From Massilia kyonggiensis (lineage in GTDB: Bacteria > Pseudomonadota > Gammaproteobacteria > Burkholderiales > Burkholderiaceae_D), in NCBI RefSeq assembly GCF_024756235.1, contig NZ_JANUGY010000001.1:558001-622000 (forward strand): a DNA stretch of 64,000 nucleotides, written 5' to 3'. This document shows, piece after piece, positions 1 to 8,670 of this stretch (position 1 is its first letter; each line of letters opens with the position of its first letter). A program made the position numbers and the translations under genes. Under the pieces are notes generated by a model. That model worked only from the letters and a program-made list of their open reading frames with translations. It was not told the DNA's origin and ran no database searches.

Positions 1-153
1 GCCGCCGGGTGCGATCTCGACGGGCTGCGTCGCGGTGTCGGGCGTCGTCTTCGGCAGGCTGTCCTGCGGCGTGGTCGCCGCCTGGCCGGGCAGTTTGAAG
101 CCCGGGTCGGTACCGGCGGTGTCGGGGGCGGGCTTGGTCTGGTCGTTCTGCAT
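1..153 (-). CDS. Partial unknown protein, N-terminal end only
   Basis: An ATG at 153-151 opens a frame of 51 codons that stays open to the window edge; the start follows the vWA-like gene's stop by 17 bp and has a GGGA stretch upstream. The visible residues (MQNDQTKPAPDTAG...) are hydrophilic and rich in Pro, Thr, Gln and Asp, with no signal peptide, so this looks like a disordered N-terminus of a cytoplasmic or anchored protein. It is the third gene of the minus-strand cassette that starts at 3130. The family cannot be named because the rest lies outside the window. Confidence 0.6.
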   Translation of the reverse strand, partial: MQNDQTKPAPDTAGTDPGFKLPGQAATTPQDSLPKTTPDTATQPVEIAPGG

Positions 154-170
154 GGTGGGTTCCCGTGGGT

Positions 171-1637
171 TCATCGGCCGAGCCGGACCTGCGCGCCTTC
201 GCGCAGGTCCAGCAACTGGTGGCCGAACAAGGTCGTCTTCAGGCGGGCCACTTCATTGCCCGCCTTGTCGTAGATCGGTTGCGTGGCGCCCGCCCGCGTG
301 TGCACGGTGCGCAATTCGTCTTCCACGACGAGCTGCACCCGGCGCGGCCGGCCGTACGCGTAAGCGGCGCCCGCGCCGGCCGCCAGCAGCGCGAGACCGC
401 CGCCCAGGAGCAGCACGAGCGGACCCGAGCCGTAGTGCACGTGCACCTCGACGGGCAGCACGGCCGTCGAGGCCTGGATGTCGGCCGGCGGCGTGAAGAT
501 GTCCGGCAGCGGATCGCCCGGGAACAGCGCCGCCATGCGCTCGCGAAACGCCTGCGACAGTTCCAGCCGCTGGCCCTGCAGGTGCAGCTCGATGCGGCCC
601 GGCAGCACGTACGCGGAGCCGGCCGATTTCAGGGCCGCCATCGACCATTTACCCGGCAGCTGCGCGACGGGCAGCTGCACGGTCGATGCGAGCGGTTCCG
701 CGCGGCCCGGCGCCAGCCGCGTGACGGTATTCGTCTTCAACGCGATCGGACGGTTCTCGCCGCCGAGCATGGAGCGCGCCGAGATCGTCGCGCCCGCGAT
801 CGTGTACGGATACATCGTGTTCTGCAGCTGCCACTGGATCGTCGCGCTGGGCGTGCGCGCGTCGGGCGACACGTCCGCGCGCAGGCGGCCCGCCGCATCC
901 ATCGAGAACTCGACGCCGGGCGCGTTCTCGACCTTGCGCGGGACAAGGCGCACCGTGTCGCGGTCGAGCGGTTTCAGGCGCGCGGGCGGTTCCGTGATCA
1001 CGCGCTGCACGCGGGCCAGCATCGCGTCGAGGGCGCGCCCCCCCTCCGGCCCGACGGCGAACACGTACACCATCAGGCCGTTCGCGTGGTAGTGCTGGCC
1101 CTGCACGGGCATCCGCAGCGGGAATGCGAGCGCCTTCGTGATCGCGGCGCCCTTGTGGATCAGCGCATAGAACTCGCGGTTGCGCTGCGCGGTCGCCTGG
1201 TCGTTGTTCGGGCTGTTGCGGTTGTTCGTCACGAGCCAGACGAGGCCCGCCTTCCCGCCCAGCACCTTGTTCACCGTCGTCTCGACGGCTTCGCCCAGGT
1301 CGGTGTCGGCCAGCGCCGTGCCGCCCGGTTTGCGCGCGGTGTTCAGCCCCGCCAGCGCGGCCTGCACGTGCGCGGGAGTCTCTTTCGTCACCTGCTCGGA
1401 CAGCAGCGCCCGCGGCGACGGCGCACCGGGCAGCGACTGGTTGAATGCGGCCAGCACGAGCGCGTCGCCCGGCTGCGCGACATTGCCCGCGAGCGCCGCC
1501 ACCAGCGGCTTGAACTGCGAGTGCGGGTCCGTGTAGAACGGCTCCATCCAGCCGGAGTTCTGGACGAGCACCACCTGCGGCACGGCCCATGCAGGCGCAA
1601 TGCCGCACAGCGCGAGGAAAAGGACGAAGGCCCTCAC
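171..1637 (-). CDS. Secreted or membrane-anchored vWA-like protein
   Basis: I start this 488-residue protein at GTG 1637 because the GTG overlaps the upstream gene's TGA (GTGA) and is followed by a clean signal peptide (VRAFVLFLALCGIAPAWA). The N-terminal ~200 residues read like a von Willebrand A fold: a beta strand leading into 'VQNSGWM', later 'GGTALADTDLGEA' and 'GLVWLVTNNRN'. The usual DxSxS metal site is degenerate (N replaces the first Asp). Near residue 430 there is one hydrophobic membrane segment, then a short basic and soluble tail with a repeat-poor beta-rich look. A long frame continues upstream to 1784 but lies inside the neighbour. The function is unknown; a ligand-binding or scaffolding role is only an inference. 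Confidence 0.6.
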   Translation of the reverse strand: MRAFVLFLALCGIAPAWAVPQVVLVQNSGWMEPFYTDPHSQFKPLVAALAGNVAQPGDALVLAAFNQSLPGAPSPRALLSEQVTKETPAHVQAALAGLNTARKPGGTALADTDLGEAVETTVNKVLGGKAGLVWLVTNNRNSPNNDQATAQRNREFYALIHKGAAITKALAFPLRMPVQGQHYHANGLMVYVFAVGPEGGRALDAMLARVQRVITEPPARLKPLDRDTVRLVPRKVENAPGVEFSMDAAGRLRADVSPDARTPSATIQWQLQNTMYPYTIAGATISARSMLGGENRPIALKTNTVTRLAPGRAEPLASTVQLPVAQLPGKWSMAALKSAGSAYVLPGRIELHLQGQRLELSQAFRERMAALFPGDPLPDIFTPPADIQASTAVLPVEVHVHYGSGPLVLLLGGGLALLAAGAGAAYAYGRPRRVQLVVEDELRTVHTRAGATQPIYDKAGNEVARLKTTLFGHQLLDLREGAQVRLGR

Positions 1638-3130
1638 GTCGGCGCTTCCAGATTCCAGCCGCGGATCCGGTTCCAGTCTGGGTGGTGCAGCCACAGGCGG
1701 TTGGCGTAGACGAAGGGCACGCATTCGAGCGGCCGCGCGAGGCGCGCCACTTCGTCCAGGATCACGTTGCGCCGGCCGATCCACTCCACCGTGGTGCGGG
1801 CGATCACGCGGTTGGCCAGCGCCTCTTCGGCGCGGCCGGTGTATTTGTGGAAGCGCAGCACGAGCCCGCTGGGCTGGCTGCGGTTATTGTTGAAGCTGCG
1901 CAGCAGCGGCAGGACGAGGGAATCGTCCTCGTGCTGGTCCTCGACGTGCTCGCCGGACCACGGTTCGTCGACGACGGGATGGCCGCGCCGGAACAGCAGA
2001 TTGGCGAAGCCGAGGCGCGCGCCATCGATGCATTCGCGCTGCGGATGGTCGCTCCCCAGTTCGAGGAACGAATACGACTGGCCGTCATGCCCGATCAGCC
2101 ACATGCGGCCGTCGCGGCTCAGGGTGGGGCCGCCGAGGTCGAGGCTGGGCAGCCACGTGTCCGGCCACGCGAGCCAGCGCGGGGCTTCGCCCGGACGCCA
2201 CACGAGCTGGCCCTCGCCATGCAGCCAGAACAACTGGCCGTCGTAGCCGATGGGCCGCGTCCAGCCGGACAGCGGCAGCGCGCCGCAATCGAATTGCGGG
2301 CCCGGAGCCAGGTCGGCGCCCAAACCGCACAGGCCCAGGGTGCCGCCCGGATTGCGCACGAGGACGCCCAGCTGGCGCCGCATCAGGCCCGGTGCGGCGA
2401 CGACCGGCGCGGCCAGCACGGCCTCGGTGCGGCATGTCTCGCTGACGGGGTTGATCGCGAGGCGGTACAGCCCGCGCGCGGTGGGCACGAGCGCCACGTC
2501 GCCGCGGCGCGCGGGCACCTGCAGGTGCGACGTGGGCAGCCAGCCGTAGTCGGACGCGCCGAACGCGAGATCGGCCGCGCCCTCTTCCGGCAGCAGCACG
2601 TGCCAGACTTCCGCCAGCGGATCCCAGTACTGCAGCACGCCCCGGCCCGGCGCCAGCGCGAGCAGGCGCTGTTCGGGAAAGCCGAAGGTGGCGGCGGCAA
2701 ATACGCAGTGGGCGTTCGGCGGTGGCGGCATGGCGGCGTCGAAGCGGCCGACTTCCGGCGCGGGTGGACGTTCTTCGAGGCTGTCGCCCAGCGCCAGCGA
2801 CGTCACGGGCAAGCCGTGCGGCACGTGACGGGGCAGCAGCGCGTCTGCATACGCCCCCCACCAGTCGGGACGGCGTTCGGGCGCGGCGCCGAGGCGTTCG
2901 AGCGGCCGGCCGCATGTGGGACAGAATGCGAACCCCTCGGGGAAGATGGCGGCGTGGTCGCAGGATTGCGGCAGCGAGGCGCCGAGCAGGTGCGCGCAAT
3001 CGGCCAGGCGGCCGCGCGCGGCGGCCTGCCAGTCGATCCGGCCCAGCCCGTCGCTGGACGCGAGTTCGAACTGCCCGCTGCGCTCGTCCTCCAGCCAGAT
3101 ACTGGCCGGCGTTTCCCATCGGTATGCCAT
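1634..3130 (-). CDS. Unknown 498-residue protein with a zinc-ribbon-like knuckle
   Basis: The ATG at 3130 has GGGAG at good spacing. No signal peptide or membrane segment is visible. Around residue 69 'CPTCGRPL' resembles half of a zinc ribbon, and an earlier Cys at about residue 57 could contribute. The rest is rich in Trp, Gly and Asp in short strand-like blocks ('MWLIGHDGQ', 'LFWLHGEGQLVW'), which suggests a beta-propeller, but I cannot count blades with confidence. It is the first gene of a three-gene minus-strand cassette and overlaps the vWA-like gene by 4 bp, so the two are probably translationally coupled. I do not recognise a named family. Confidence 0.6.
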   Translation of the reverse strand: MAYRWETPASIWLEDERSGQFELASSDGLGRIDWQAAARGRLADCAHLLGASLPQSCDHAAIFPEGFAFCPTCGRPLERLGAAPERRPDWWGAYADALLPRHVPHGLPVTSLALGDSLEERPPAPEVGRFDAAMPPPPNAHCVFAAATFGFPEQRLLALAPGRGVLQYWDPLAEVWHVLLPEEGAADLAFGASDYGWLPTSHLQVPARRGDVALVPTARGLYRLAINPVSETCRTEAVLAAPVVAAPGLMRRQLGVLVRNPGGTLGLCGLGADLAPGPQFDCGALPLSGWTRPIGYDGQLFWLHGEGQLVWRPGEAPRWLAWPDTWLPSLDLGGPTLSRDGRMWLIGHDGQSYSFLELGSDHPQRECIDGARLGFANLLFRRGHPVVDEPWSGEHVEDQHEDDSLVLPLLRSFNNNRSQPSGLVLRFHKYTGRAEEALANRVIARTTVEWIGRRNVILDEVARLARPLECVPFVYANRLWLHHPDWNRIRGWNLEAPT

Positions 3131-3263
3131 GCGCTCCCACCGTTGAAATCAAAAATCGCACGGTCCGCTCAACGTCGGGACCGTTATCGTTTTGAAATCA
3201 TAGCGCCGGGATCAAGCCGACGGCGCCCTGTTCACGGAGTAGCGTGTGGCTGTGCTTCAGGGA

Positions 3264-3755
3264 TCAAATAGCGGCGCGGGAAGGGGAACTTTCGATGGCA
3301 TCCAGTGCCGCCCGGTTCACGTGGCGGATCTTCCACGTGCCGTTGTCCAGCACCATCGTCAGCACGACTTCGTGCTTCGCGTCGCCGTCACCATCGAGGG
3401 TGACGAGGACATCGGCACTGCGCGCCTGGCGCCGCAGGGTGACGGCCTGCACGCGCCCGCGCAGCCACGCGCCGTGGATGCGAGGCGACTGCAGGAAGTA
3501 GTCGCCCGCCTGGTTGGTCTTCTCCTGCAGCCGTTTCACCAAGTGGTCGACGAGGGGCTTCGCAACGTATGCATTCAGGCGGTCGTAGCGGTCGCTCAGG
3601 GGATCCTGGTCGGCGTCCAGCGTCTGCAGGTACCAGCCATAGAATTCCGCGGCCACGGTCTCCGGTGCGCGCAACGCCGCCGCGCGTGCCGCGAGACAGA
3701 CCAGCAGCAGGCCGGCCAGAATGACTTTTAGGAAATTTCCTTTACGAATCAACAT
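3264..3755 (-). CDS. Secreted DUF3828-like protein
   Basis: This 163-residue protein starts at ATG 3755 with AGGAG eight bases upstream. Residues 1-26 form a signal peptide (hydrophobic core LKVILAGLLLVCLAARA). The mature part follows the pattern of DUF3828: 'EFYGWYLQTL' near the N-terminus, a helical stretch, then strands ending in a 'DNGTWKIRHV' signature like that of NTF2-fold secreted proteins. Members of this family are small periplasmic proteins of unknown role. It is transcribed away from the M29 aminopeptidase gene, and the ~100 bp between them should hold both promoters. Confidence 0.6.
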   Translation of the reverse strand: MLIRKGNFLKVILAGLLLVCLAARAAALRAPETVAAEFYGWYLQTLDADQDPLSDRYDRLNAYVAKPLVDHLVKRLQEKTNQAGDYFLQSPRIHGAWLRGRVQAVTLRRQARSADVLVTLDGDGDAKHEVVLTMVLDNGTWKIRHVNRAALDAIESSPSRAAI

Positions 3756-3856
3756 GATGGACTCCTGACAGCCAGACTGTGCAGCATTCCGGCCGGCCTG
3801 ATCGTGACCTGCCGCAAGGGTATAATGCCGGGTTGTCTTCCCTCTCCAGCCATGCC

Positions 3857-4894
3857 ATGACGCTCACCGACGCCCTGCCCGCCGCCGCCATCGCCTCCGC
3901 CACCGCGCACTTGCGCGACGTGCTCGCGATCGCGCTCGAACACACGTCCGCGCGGCGCGCGCTGGTCGTCTTCGACACCCGCACGGCGCTGGCCCGCGCC
4001 CTCGTCGCCGCGTACCGCGCGAACCTCCCGGAAGCGACGTTCATCGACTTCGACACGGTCGCCCCCGACGACGTGCTCGCGACGTTCCGCACCCTGGCGC
4101 CGCAGGACCTGGTCGTGCTCGTGCAATCGACGAACTTCCGCCTGGACGGCTTCCGCCTGCGCGTGGAACTCTTCAAGCTGGGCCTGAAGGTGATCGAGCA
4201 CGTGCACCTGTCGCGCATGCCGGGCGCGCAGGGCGAGCACTACATCGAGGCGCTGGCCTACGATCCCGCCTACTTCCGCGGCGTGGGCCACGCGCTGAAG
4301 GCCCGCATCGACCGCGCCCGCCGCGCCGAGGTGCATGGCGGCGGCGAGATCCTCGTGTTCGATTCTCCGCTGGAAAGCGCCAAGCTGAACGTGGGCGACT
4401 ACAGCGCGATGAACAACGTGGGCGGCCAGTTCCCCATCGGCGAAGTGTTCACGGAAGCGCAGGACCTGGAGGCCGTCAGCGGACGCGCGCAGGTCCACGT
4501 GTTCGGCGACACCTCGTATCTCGTCAACCGGCCCGGGTCGCCGATCACGCTCGTCATCGAGAAGGGCCGCGTCGTCGGCACGGAAAACGTCACGCCCGCG
4601 TTCCAGGAAGTCCTCGACATCATCCGCCGCGACGAGGGCGAGGTGTGGGTGCGCGAACTGGGCTTCGGCATGAACCGCGCCTTCACGCGCGAGCGCCGCG
4701 TGGACGACATCGGCACGTACGAGCGCATGTGCGGCATCCATTTGTCGCTGGGCGCCAAGCACGGCGTGTATGCCAAGCCGGGCTTCAAGCGCAAGGACGC
4801 GCGCTATCACATCGACGTGTTCGTCGTCACGGACGCCGTGGTCCTGGACGACGAGCGCGTGTATGCGGACGGCGCGTGGACGGTGGCCGCCTGA
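3857..4894 (+). CDS. M29-family (AmpS/aminopeptidase T-like) metallo-aminopeptidase
   Basis: I choose ATG 3857 (345 residues); an upstream in-frame ATG at 3779 would add 26 residues of non-conserved sequence. The dinuclear metal site of peptidase family M29 is recognisable in order: E196 in 'GEVFTE', E267 in 'RELGFGMN', H295 in 'CGIHLSLG', then the pair H318-x-D320 in 'YHIDVFV'. Family members remove N-terminal residues from peptides in the cytoplasm using two divalent metals. No signal peptide is present after the chosen start. The N-terminal half is more divergent than in classical thermophilic aminopeptidases, so a different peptide specificity is possible. The dioxygenase gene follows 34 bp downstream on the same strand. 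Confidence 0.75.
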   Translation: MTLTDALPAAAIASATAHLRDVLAIALEHTSARRALVVFDTRTALARALVAAYRANLPEATFIDFDTVAPDDVLATFRTLAPQDLVVLVQSTNFRLDGFRLRVELFKLGLKVIEHVHLSRMPGAQGEHYIEALAYDPAYFRGVGHALKARIDRARRAEVHGGGEILVFDSPLESAKLNVGDYSAMNNVGGQFPIGEVFTEAQDLEAVSGRAQVHVFGDTSYLVNRPGSPITLVIEKGRVVGTENVTPAFQEVLDIIRRDEGEVWVRELGFGMNRAFTRERRVDDIGTYERMCGIHLSLGAKHGVYAKPGFKRKDARYHIDVFVVTDAVVLDDERVYADGAWTVAA

Positions 4895-4928
4895 TCTACA
4901 ATGGCATGGTCATTTGAAGGACCATGCC

Positions 4929-5768
4929 ATGCTCACTCCCGAACAACGCGACCGGTACCAGCGCGACGGCTACATCGTCGTCCCGGATTTCAAATCGCCC
5001 GACGAGATCGCACGCCTGCGCGCACGCGCCGGCGAGATCGTCGACGCCTTCGACCCGGCGGAGTCGCGCGCCATCTTCACGACGCGCGACCAGGCCCGCG
5101 CCAGCGACGCCTGGTTCCTCGGCTCGGACAACACGATCCGCTGCTTCTTCGAAGAGGAAGCCTTCGGCCCGGACGGCCAGCTGAAACAGGCCAAGGCCCT
5201 GTCGATCAACAAGATCGGCCACGCCATGCACGACCTCGACCCCGTGTTCGAAGCCTTCACGCACGATGCGAAGCTGGCCGCCGTCGCGCGCGACCTGGGA
5301 CTGGAACAGCCGCAGATCTGGCAATCGATGTACATCTTCAAGCAGCCCGGCATCGGCGGCGAAGTACGCTGGCACCAGGACGCGACGTTCTTCGATTCCA
5401 CCCCGATCAGCGTGACGACGTTCTGGTTCGCGCTGGAAGACGCGACCATCGAGAACGGCTGCCTGTGGGTCGAACCGGGCGGCCACCGCGGCCCGCTGCG
5501 CGAGCGTTTTCTCCGCGACGGCGACGCGATCACGATGGAAAAGCTGGACAGCACGCCGTGGCCGGACGACAGCACGGCCGTGCCACTGGAAGCGAAGGCG
5601 GGTGATCTTGTCTGCTTTCATGGGCTGTTGCCTCACTACAGCGCGCCGAACCGGTCTCCGGTGTCGCGGCATGCATTCACGTTGCACGTGACGGATGCGC
5701 GGACCAAGTATTCGCCGCGCAACTGGATCCAGCGGGATGCAAATTTTCCGGTACGTGGCTTCGACTGA
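4929..5768 (+). CDS. Phytanoyl-CoA dioxygenase (PhyH) family protein
   Basis: The 279-residue product is a non-haem iron, 2-oxoglutarate-dependent oxygenase of the PhyH fold. The facial triad is visible: H149-x-D151 in 'RWHQDATFF' and the distal H236 in 'LLPHYSAPN', with R247 placed to bind the 2-oxoglutarate carboxylate. The N-terminus ('RYQRDGYIVVPDF') is the standard PhyH opening. The start ATG at 4929 was chosen because it begins this conserved segment. Bacterial relatives hydroxylate varied small molecules, so the substrate cannot be inferred. It may be cotranscribed with the aminopeptidase gene 34 bp upstream. Confidence 0.8.
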   Translation: MLTPEQRDRYQRDGYIVVPDFKSPDEIARLRARAGEIVDAFDPAESRAIFTTRDQARASDAWFLGSDNTIRCFFEEEAFGPDGQLKQAKALSINKIGHAMHDLDPVFEAFTHDAKLAAVARDLGLEQPQIWQSMYIFKQPGIGGEVRWHQDATFFDSTPISVTTFWFALEDATIENGCLWVEPGGHRGPLRERFLRDGDAITMEKLDSTPWPDDSTAVPLEAKAGDLVCFHGLLPHYSAPNRSPVSRHAFTLHVTDARTKYSPRNWIQRDANFPVRGFD

Positions 5769-5769
5769 T

Positions 5770-5784
5770 ATACTCTTCCAGTAT
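5770..5784. promoter_or_regulatory. Inverted repeat upstream of the hipA-like gene
   Basis: ATACT-N5-AGTAT is a perfect dyad in AT-rich DNA two bases after the dioxygenase stop and 32 bp before the hipA start. HipB proteins bind short AT-rich dyads upstream of their own operons and repress them, so this is a plausible autoregulatory operator. No biochemical or comparative support is available here. Confidence 0.4.
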
Positions 5785-5816
5785 CTTTTAATGCACTTTT
5801 AAACCACAAGCCGGGC

Positions 5817-7097
5817 ATGGATTGTCATATCGAGATTTTTCACGACGGCGAGTGGCTGGAAGCTGCGCATGCAAGCTTCTCCGATGTGGTACGTAATGGC
5901 TTTCGGCCGAATGATTGTGTGTTCGAGTACGATCTGCTCTACGCCTTCGGCGATGCACCGGCACCAGTGTCGCTTGTGATCCCGGTTGACGCGGACCGCC
6001 ACGTCCGCAAGACCTGGCCCACCTTCCTGTATGACCTGGTGCCGCAAGGTAACGGACGCAGATTCCTGCTCGACCATCTGAAGCTTCCCGACGCTCAGGC
6101 TTCCGACCTGCCGTTGCTGTGTGCCGGTGCCTTCAACCCGATCGGGCGCTTGCGTGTCCGGGAAGCCGTCCACTACTACGAACAGCATGTCGAGCGTCAT
6201 GACCTTGCCGCAGACGGCTTCACGTTTGACGAACTGCTCGCACGCTCGCCCGACTTTCATGAAACGATGATGGTGCACGGCATGCTGGCCGCAGGGGGCA
6301 CAGGTGTGCAAGGTGTCGCCCCCAAATACCTGCTGACCCAGGGGCATGACGGCAAATGGTATCCCGACGCGGCGCTGCCCGATGACGAGGCCCAACGCCA
6401 CTACATCATCAAGCGCCCGCGTGGTCCATCGGACGCCGACCGCAAGGTCCTGCGCAACGAAGCGCATTACATGGAAGTCGCGCGACGCTTCGGCATCCGC
6501 AGCTTCGACATGCCTGTCGTGCACGGCGACATGTTGTTCATCCCGCGTTTCGACCGCCGTGCCCAAAACGGGCAGGTACTGCGTTTTCATCAGGAGAGCG
6601 TCGCTTCGATCGCGGGCCTGGCCGGTTTCGGCACGCAGGCCGACCAGTTCGAGTTGCTGAACGCGATTCGAAAAGTGGTCGATGAGCCGCTTGCGGAGAC
6701 CGTCGAGTTCATCCGGCGCGACGTGCTCAACCTGGCATTGCGCAACACGGACAACCATGCGCGCAATACGGCCGTGCAGACCGTCGACGGTGTCACGCGG
6801 ATCACGCCGCTGTTCGATTTCGCGCCGATGTACCTGGACCCGGAAGGCATTACCCGCTCGGCGCGCTGGTACCATCCGGAGAGCCGTAAAGAGCTGCGGA
6901 ACTGGAAAGACATTCTCGCGCAGTTGTCCTTGACCGGGCCGGAACGTGCAGAGGTCGTCGAGGCCCTGGTACGGTTCGGTGAACGATTGGCGACCCTGTC
7001 CGAATGCATGCGCGAGGTGGGCGTCGATAATGACATCGTCGATTTCGTCACGCCCAGCATCGAAGCGCAACGCACCCAACTTCTGGCACTGAGATAG
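5817..7097 (+). CDS. HipA-family Ser/Thr kinase toxin
   Basis: The 426-residue product has the length and motifs of HipA kinases. It has an N-terminal couple_hipA-like beta domain, then a Gly-rich loop 'AAGGTGVQGVAPKYLL' (about 158-173), the ATP lysine in 'IIKR' (K199) and 'RFDRR' (244-248). The catalytic loop is 'NTDNHARN' with D312 and N317, and the metal-binding D334 lies in 'FDFAP'. HipA kinases phosphorylate tRNA synthetases or related targets and induce dormancy. All key residues appear intact. Unlike the common hipB-hipA order, the toxin gene comes first here, with the HTH gene 2 bp downstream. The coding sequence is visibly less GC-rich at third positions than its neighbours, consistent with acquisition by transfer. 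Confidence 0.85.
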   Translation: MDCHIEIFHDGEWLEAAHASFSDVVRNGFRPNDCVFEYDLLYAFGDAPAPVSLVIPVDADRHVRKTWPTFLYDLVPQGNGRRFLLDHLKLPDAQASDLPLLCAGAFNPIGRLRVREAVHYYEQHVERHDLAADGFTFDELLARSPDFHETMMVHGMLAAGGTGVQGVAPKYLLTQGHDGKWYPDAALPDDEAQRHYIIKRPRGPSDADRKVLRNEAHYMEVARRFGIRSFDMPVVHGDMLFIPRFDRRAQNGQVLRFHQESVASIAGLAGFGTQADQFELLNAIRKVVDEPLAETVEFIRRDVLNLALRNTDNHARNTAVQTVDGVTRITPLFDFAPMYLDPEGITRSARWYHPESRKELRNWKDILAQLSLTGPERAEVVEALVRFGERLATLSECMREVGVDNDIVDFVTPSIEAQRTQLLALR

Positions 7098-7099
7098 TC

Positions 7100-7687
7100 A
7101 TGAGCAAGAAAAAACCGATGGACAAGACAGAAGCCCGAGAGCGACGCAACCGGATGCTGGAGTCCGCGGCCGCGGCCAGGCTGTCGCTCAACGAAGGCGT
7201 GCGCGAGATGCGTGCGATCGCCGGCATGACGCAGGAGGAATTCGCGCGGCACCGTGGGGTCAGCGCGCGGGTGATCAAGGCGATCGAACTTGGCCAGGGA
7301 AACCCGACTGTGGCGACGATGAATCGCATCGGGCGATTCTTTGGCCTGGAGGTGGCGTTCGTTCCGATCCGGCGCGAATTGCAGGCTGAAGAACACCTAC
7401 AGCCCGCCAAGGAACGTATGCAAAACGATGATGTCGACGTATCGGAGGCCATTCGCAGGGTCCTCGAGATGAGGGAGGACCTTGGTGCGCGCCTGCACAA
7501 ACTCGGCGAGATGGCGGCTGACCTGGATATGCAACTGGACCGCATCAGGGAACAGCACGACGCTTTCAACGAGCGGCAAAAAAAACTGGCAGGTCTGGCC
7601 GACTTGTCGCCAGTAAAACCCCCGGTAAAGCGCCGCGCGAAAAAAGATACGGCCTCCCCTACGAAAAAACCGTCCCGATCAACCTGA
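7100..7687 (+). CDS. HipB-like XRE-type antitoxin/regulator with C-terminal extension
   Basis: Residues ~30-90 form a Cro/C1-type helix-turn-helix ('GMTQEEFARHRGVSARVIKAIELGQGNP...' pattern). This is the DNA-binding domain of HipB-type antitoxins, which also bind and neutralise HipA. HipB proteins are usually around 70-110 residues; this one has 195. The extra ~100 residues form a charged, probably coiled-coil helix ('RRVLEMREDLGARLHKLGEM') and a very basic Lys/Arg/Pro tail. The start ATG lies 2 bp after the hipA stop, so translation is likely coupled. The tail could strengthen DNA binding or oligomerisation; that is inference. Confidence 0.8.
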   Translation: MSKKKPMDKTEARERRNRMLESAAAARLSLNEGVREMRAIAGMTQEEFARHRGVSARVIKAIELGQGNPTVATMNRIGRFFGLEVAFVPIRRELQAEEHLQPAKERMQNDDVDVSEAIRRVLEMREDLGARLHKLGEMAADLDMQLDRIREQHDAFNERQKKLAGLADLSPVKPPVKRRAKKDTASPTKKPSRST

Positions 7688-7713
7688 TTCTTGAAAGTCG
7701 GCCTGTAAATCCC

Positions 7714-7734
7714 TCCTGACAAAAACTGTCAGGA
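7714..7734. terminator. Perfect dyad between hipB-like gene and oxidoreductase gene
   Basis: TCCTGACA and TGTCAGGA form an 8-bp perfect stem around an AAAAC loop, 27 bp after the HTH gene's stop, followed by a weak T run (CCTTTT). It may end the toxin-antitoxin transcript, or act as an operator for the downstream NmrA-type gene, whose start is 48 bp further on. Confidence 0.45.
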
Positions 7735-7781
7735 ACACCTTTTAAGATCTTCCCTTTCGTCGGACACGAAAGGAGAAGCTC

Positions 7782-8645
7782 ATGCACATCATCATCGGAG
7801 GCACCGGCCACGTCGGCTCGGCCACGGCTAGAGCGCTGCTGCGCCGGGGCGAGCCCGTCACGGTCGTCACGCGCAATGCCGGCCATGCGGCCGCCCTGCG
7901 GGAGGCCGGCGCACAGGTCGCCGTCGCGGACGTGCGCGACGTGGCGGCCCTGCGCGCCATCTTGCGTACGGGCACGACCGCCCTGCTGCTGAATCCACCG
8001 GCCGCGCCATTCACGGACACGGATGCCGTCGAGCGCGCGAATGCCGCCGCCATCGTCGACGCGGTGACGGGCTCCGGCCTGCGCAAGGCCGTCGCGGTCT
8101 CGACGACCGGTGCGCGTCGCGGCGAGCGGTGCGGCGACCTGACGGTCCTGTTCGAATTCGAAGAAAAGCTGAAGGCGCAGGCCGTCCCCGTCGCGGTGAA
8201 CCGCGGCGTCTACTACATGAGCAACTGGACCGAGATGCTCGACACCGTGCGGCACCGCGGCAAGCTGCCGAGTTTCTTCCCCGAGGACCTCGTCATCCCG
8301 ATGGTCGCACCGGACGATCTGGGCGAAGTGGCCGCGCAGCGGCTGCTGGAGCCCGCGGACCGGACGGACACCATCGACGTCGAAGGCCCCCGCCGCTACA
8401 CGCCGCGCGACGTGGCCGACGCGTTCGCGCACGCGCTCGGCCGGCCCATCGACGTCGAGGTCGTCCCCCGCCATGCGTGGGAACAGACGTACCGCCAGCT
8501 CGGCTTTTCGCCGGAAGCGGCGCGCTCCTACGCCTGCATGACGGGCACCGTGCTGGACGAGCAGGACGGCTGGCCGGACAACCCTGTCCGCGGCCCGACG
8601 ACGCTCGAGGATTTCATTCGCGCAAGCATAAGTCGGAAGTATTAA
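7782..8645 (+). CDS. NmrA/QOR2-like NAD(P)-binding oxidoreductase
   Basis: A strong AAAGGAGAA precedes the ATG. The 287-residue product opens with a Rossmann nucleotide-binding motif ('IIIGGTGHVGSATARALL', GxxGxxG) and lacks the YxxxK pair of classical short-chain dehydrogenases, as expected for the atypical NmrA-like subgroup. Relatives are NADPH-dependent quinone or azo-dye reductases, or redox sensors without catalysis. The C-terminal part ('RYTPRDVADAFAHALGRPIDVEVVP') is typical of the QOR2/NmrA group. It stands alone, with a dyad in the leader that could bind a redox-responsive repressor. Confidence 0.75.
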   Translation: MHIIIGGTGHVGSATARALLRRGEPVTVVTRNAGHAAALREAGAQVAVADVRDVAALRAILRTGTTALLLNPPAAPFTDTDAVERANAAAIVDAVTGSGLRKAVAVSTTGARRGERCGDLTVLFEFEEKLKAQAVPVAVNRGVYYMSNWTEMLDTVRHRGKLPSFFPEDLVIPMVAPDDLGEVAAQRLLEPADRTDTIDVEGPRRYTPRDVADAFAHALGRPIDVEVVPRHAWEQTYRQLGFSPEAARSYACMTGTVLDEQDGWPDNPVRGPTTLEDFIRASISRKY

Positions 8646-8670
8646 AACTACACACTTCATGCGATTTAGA

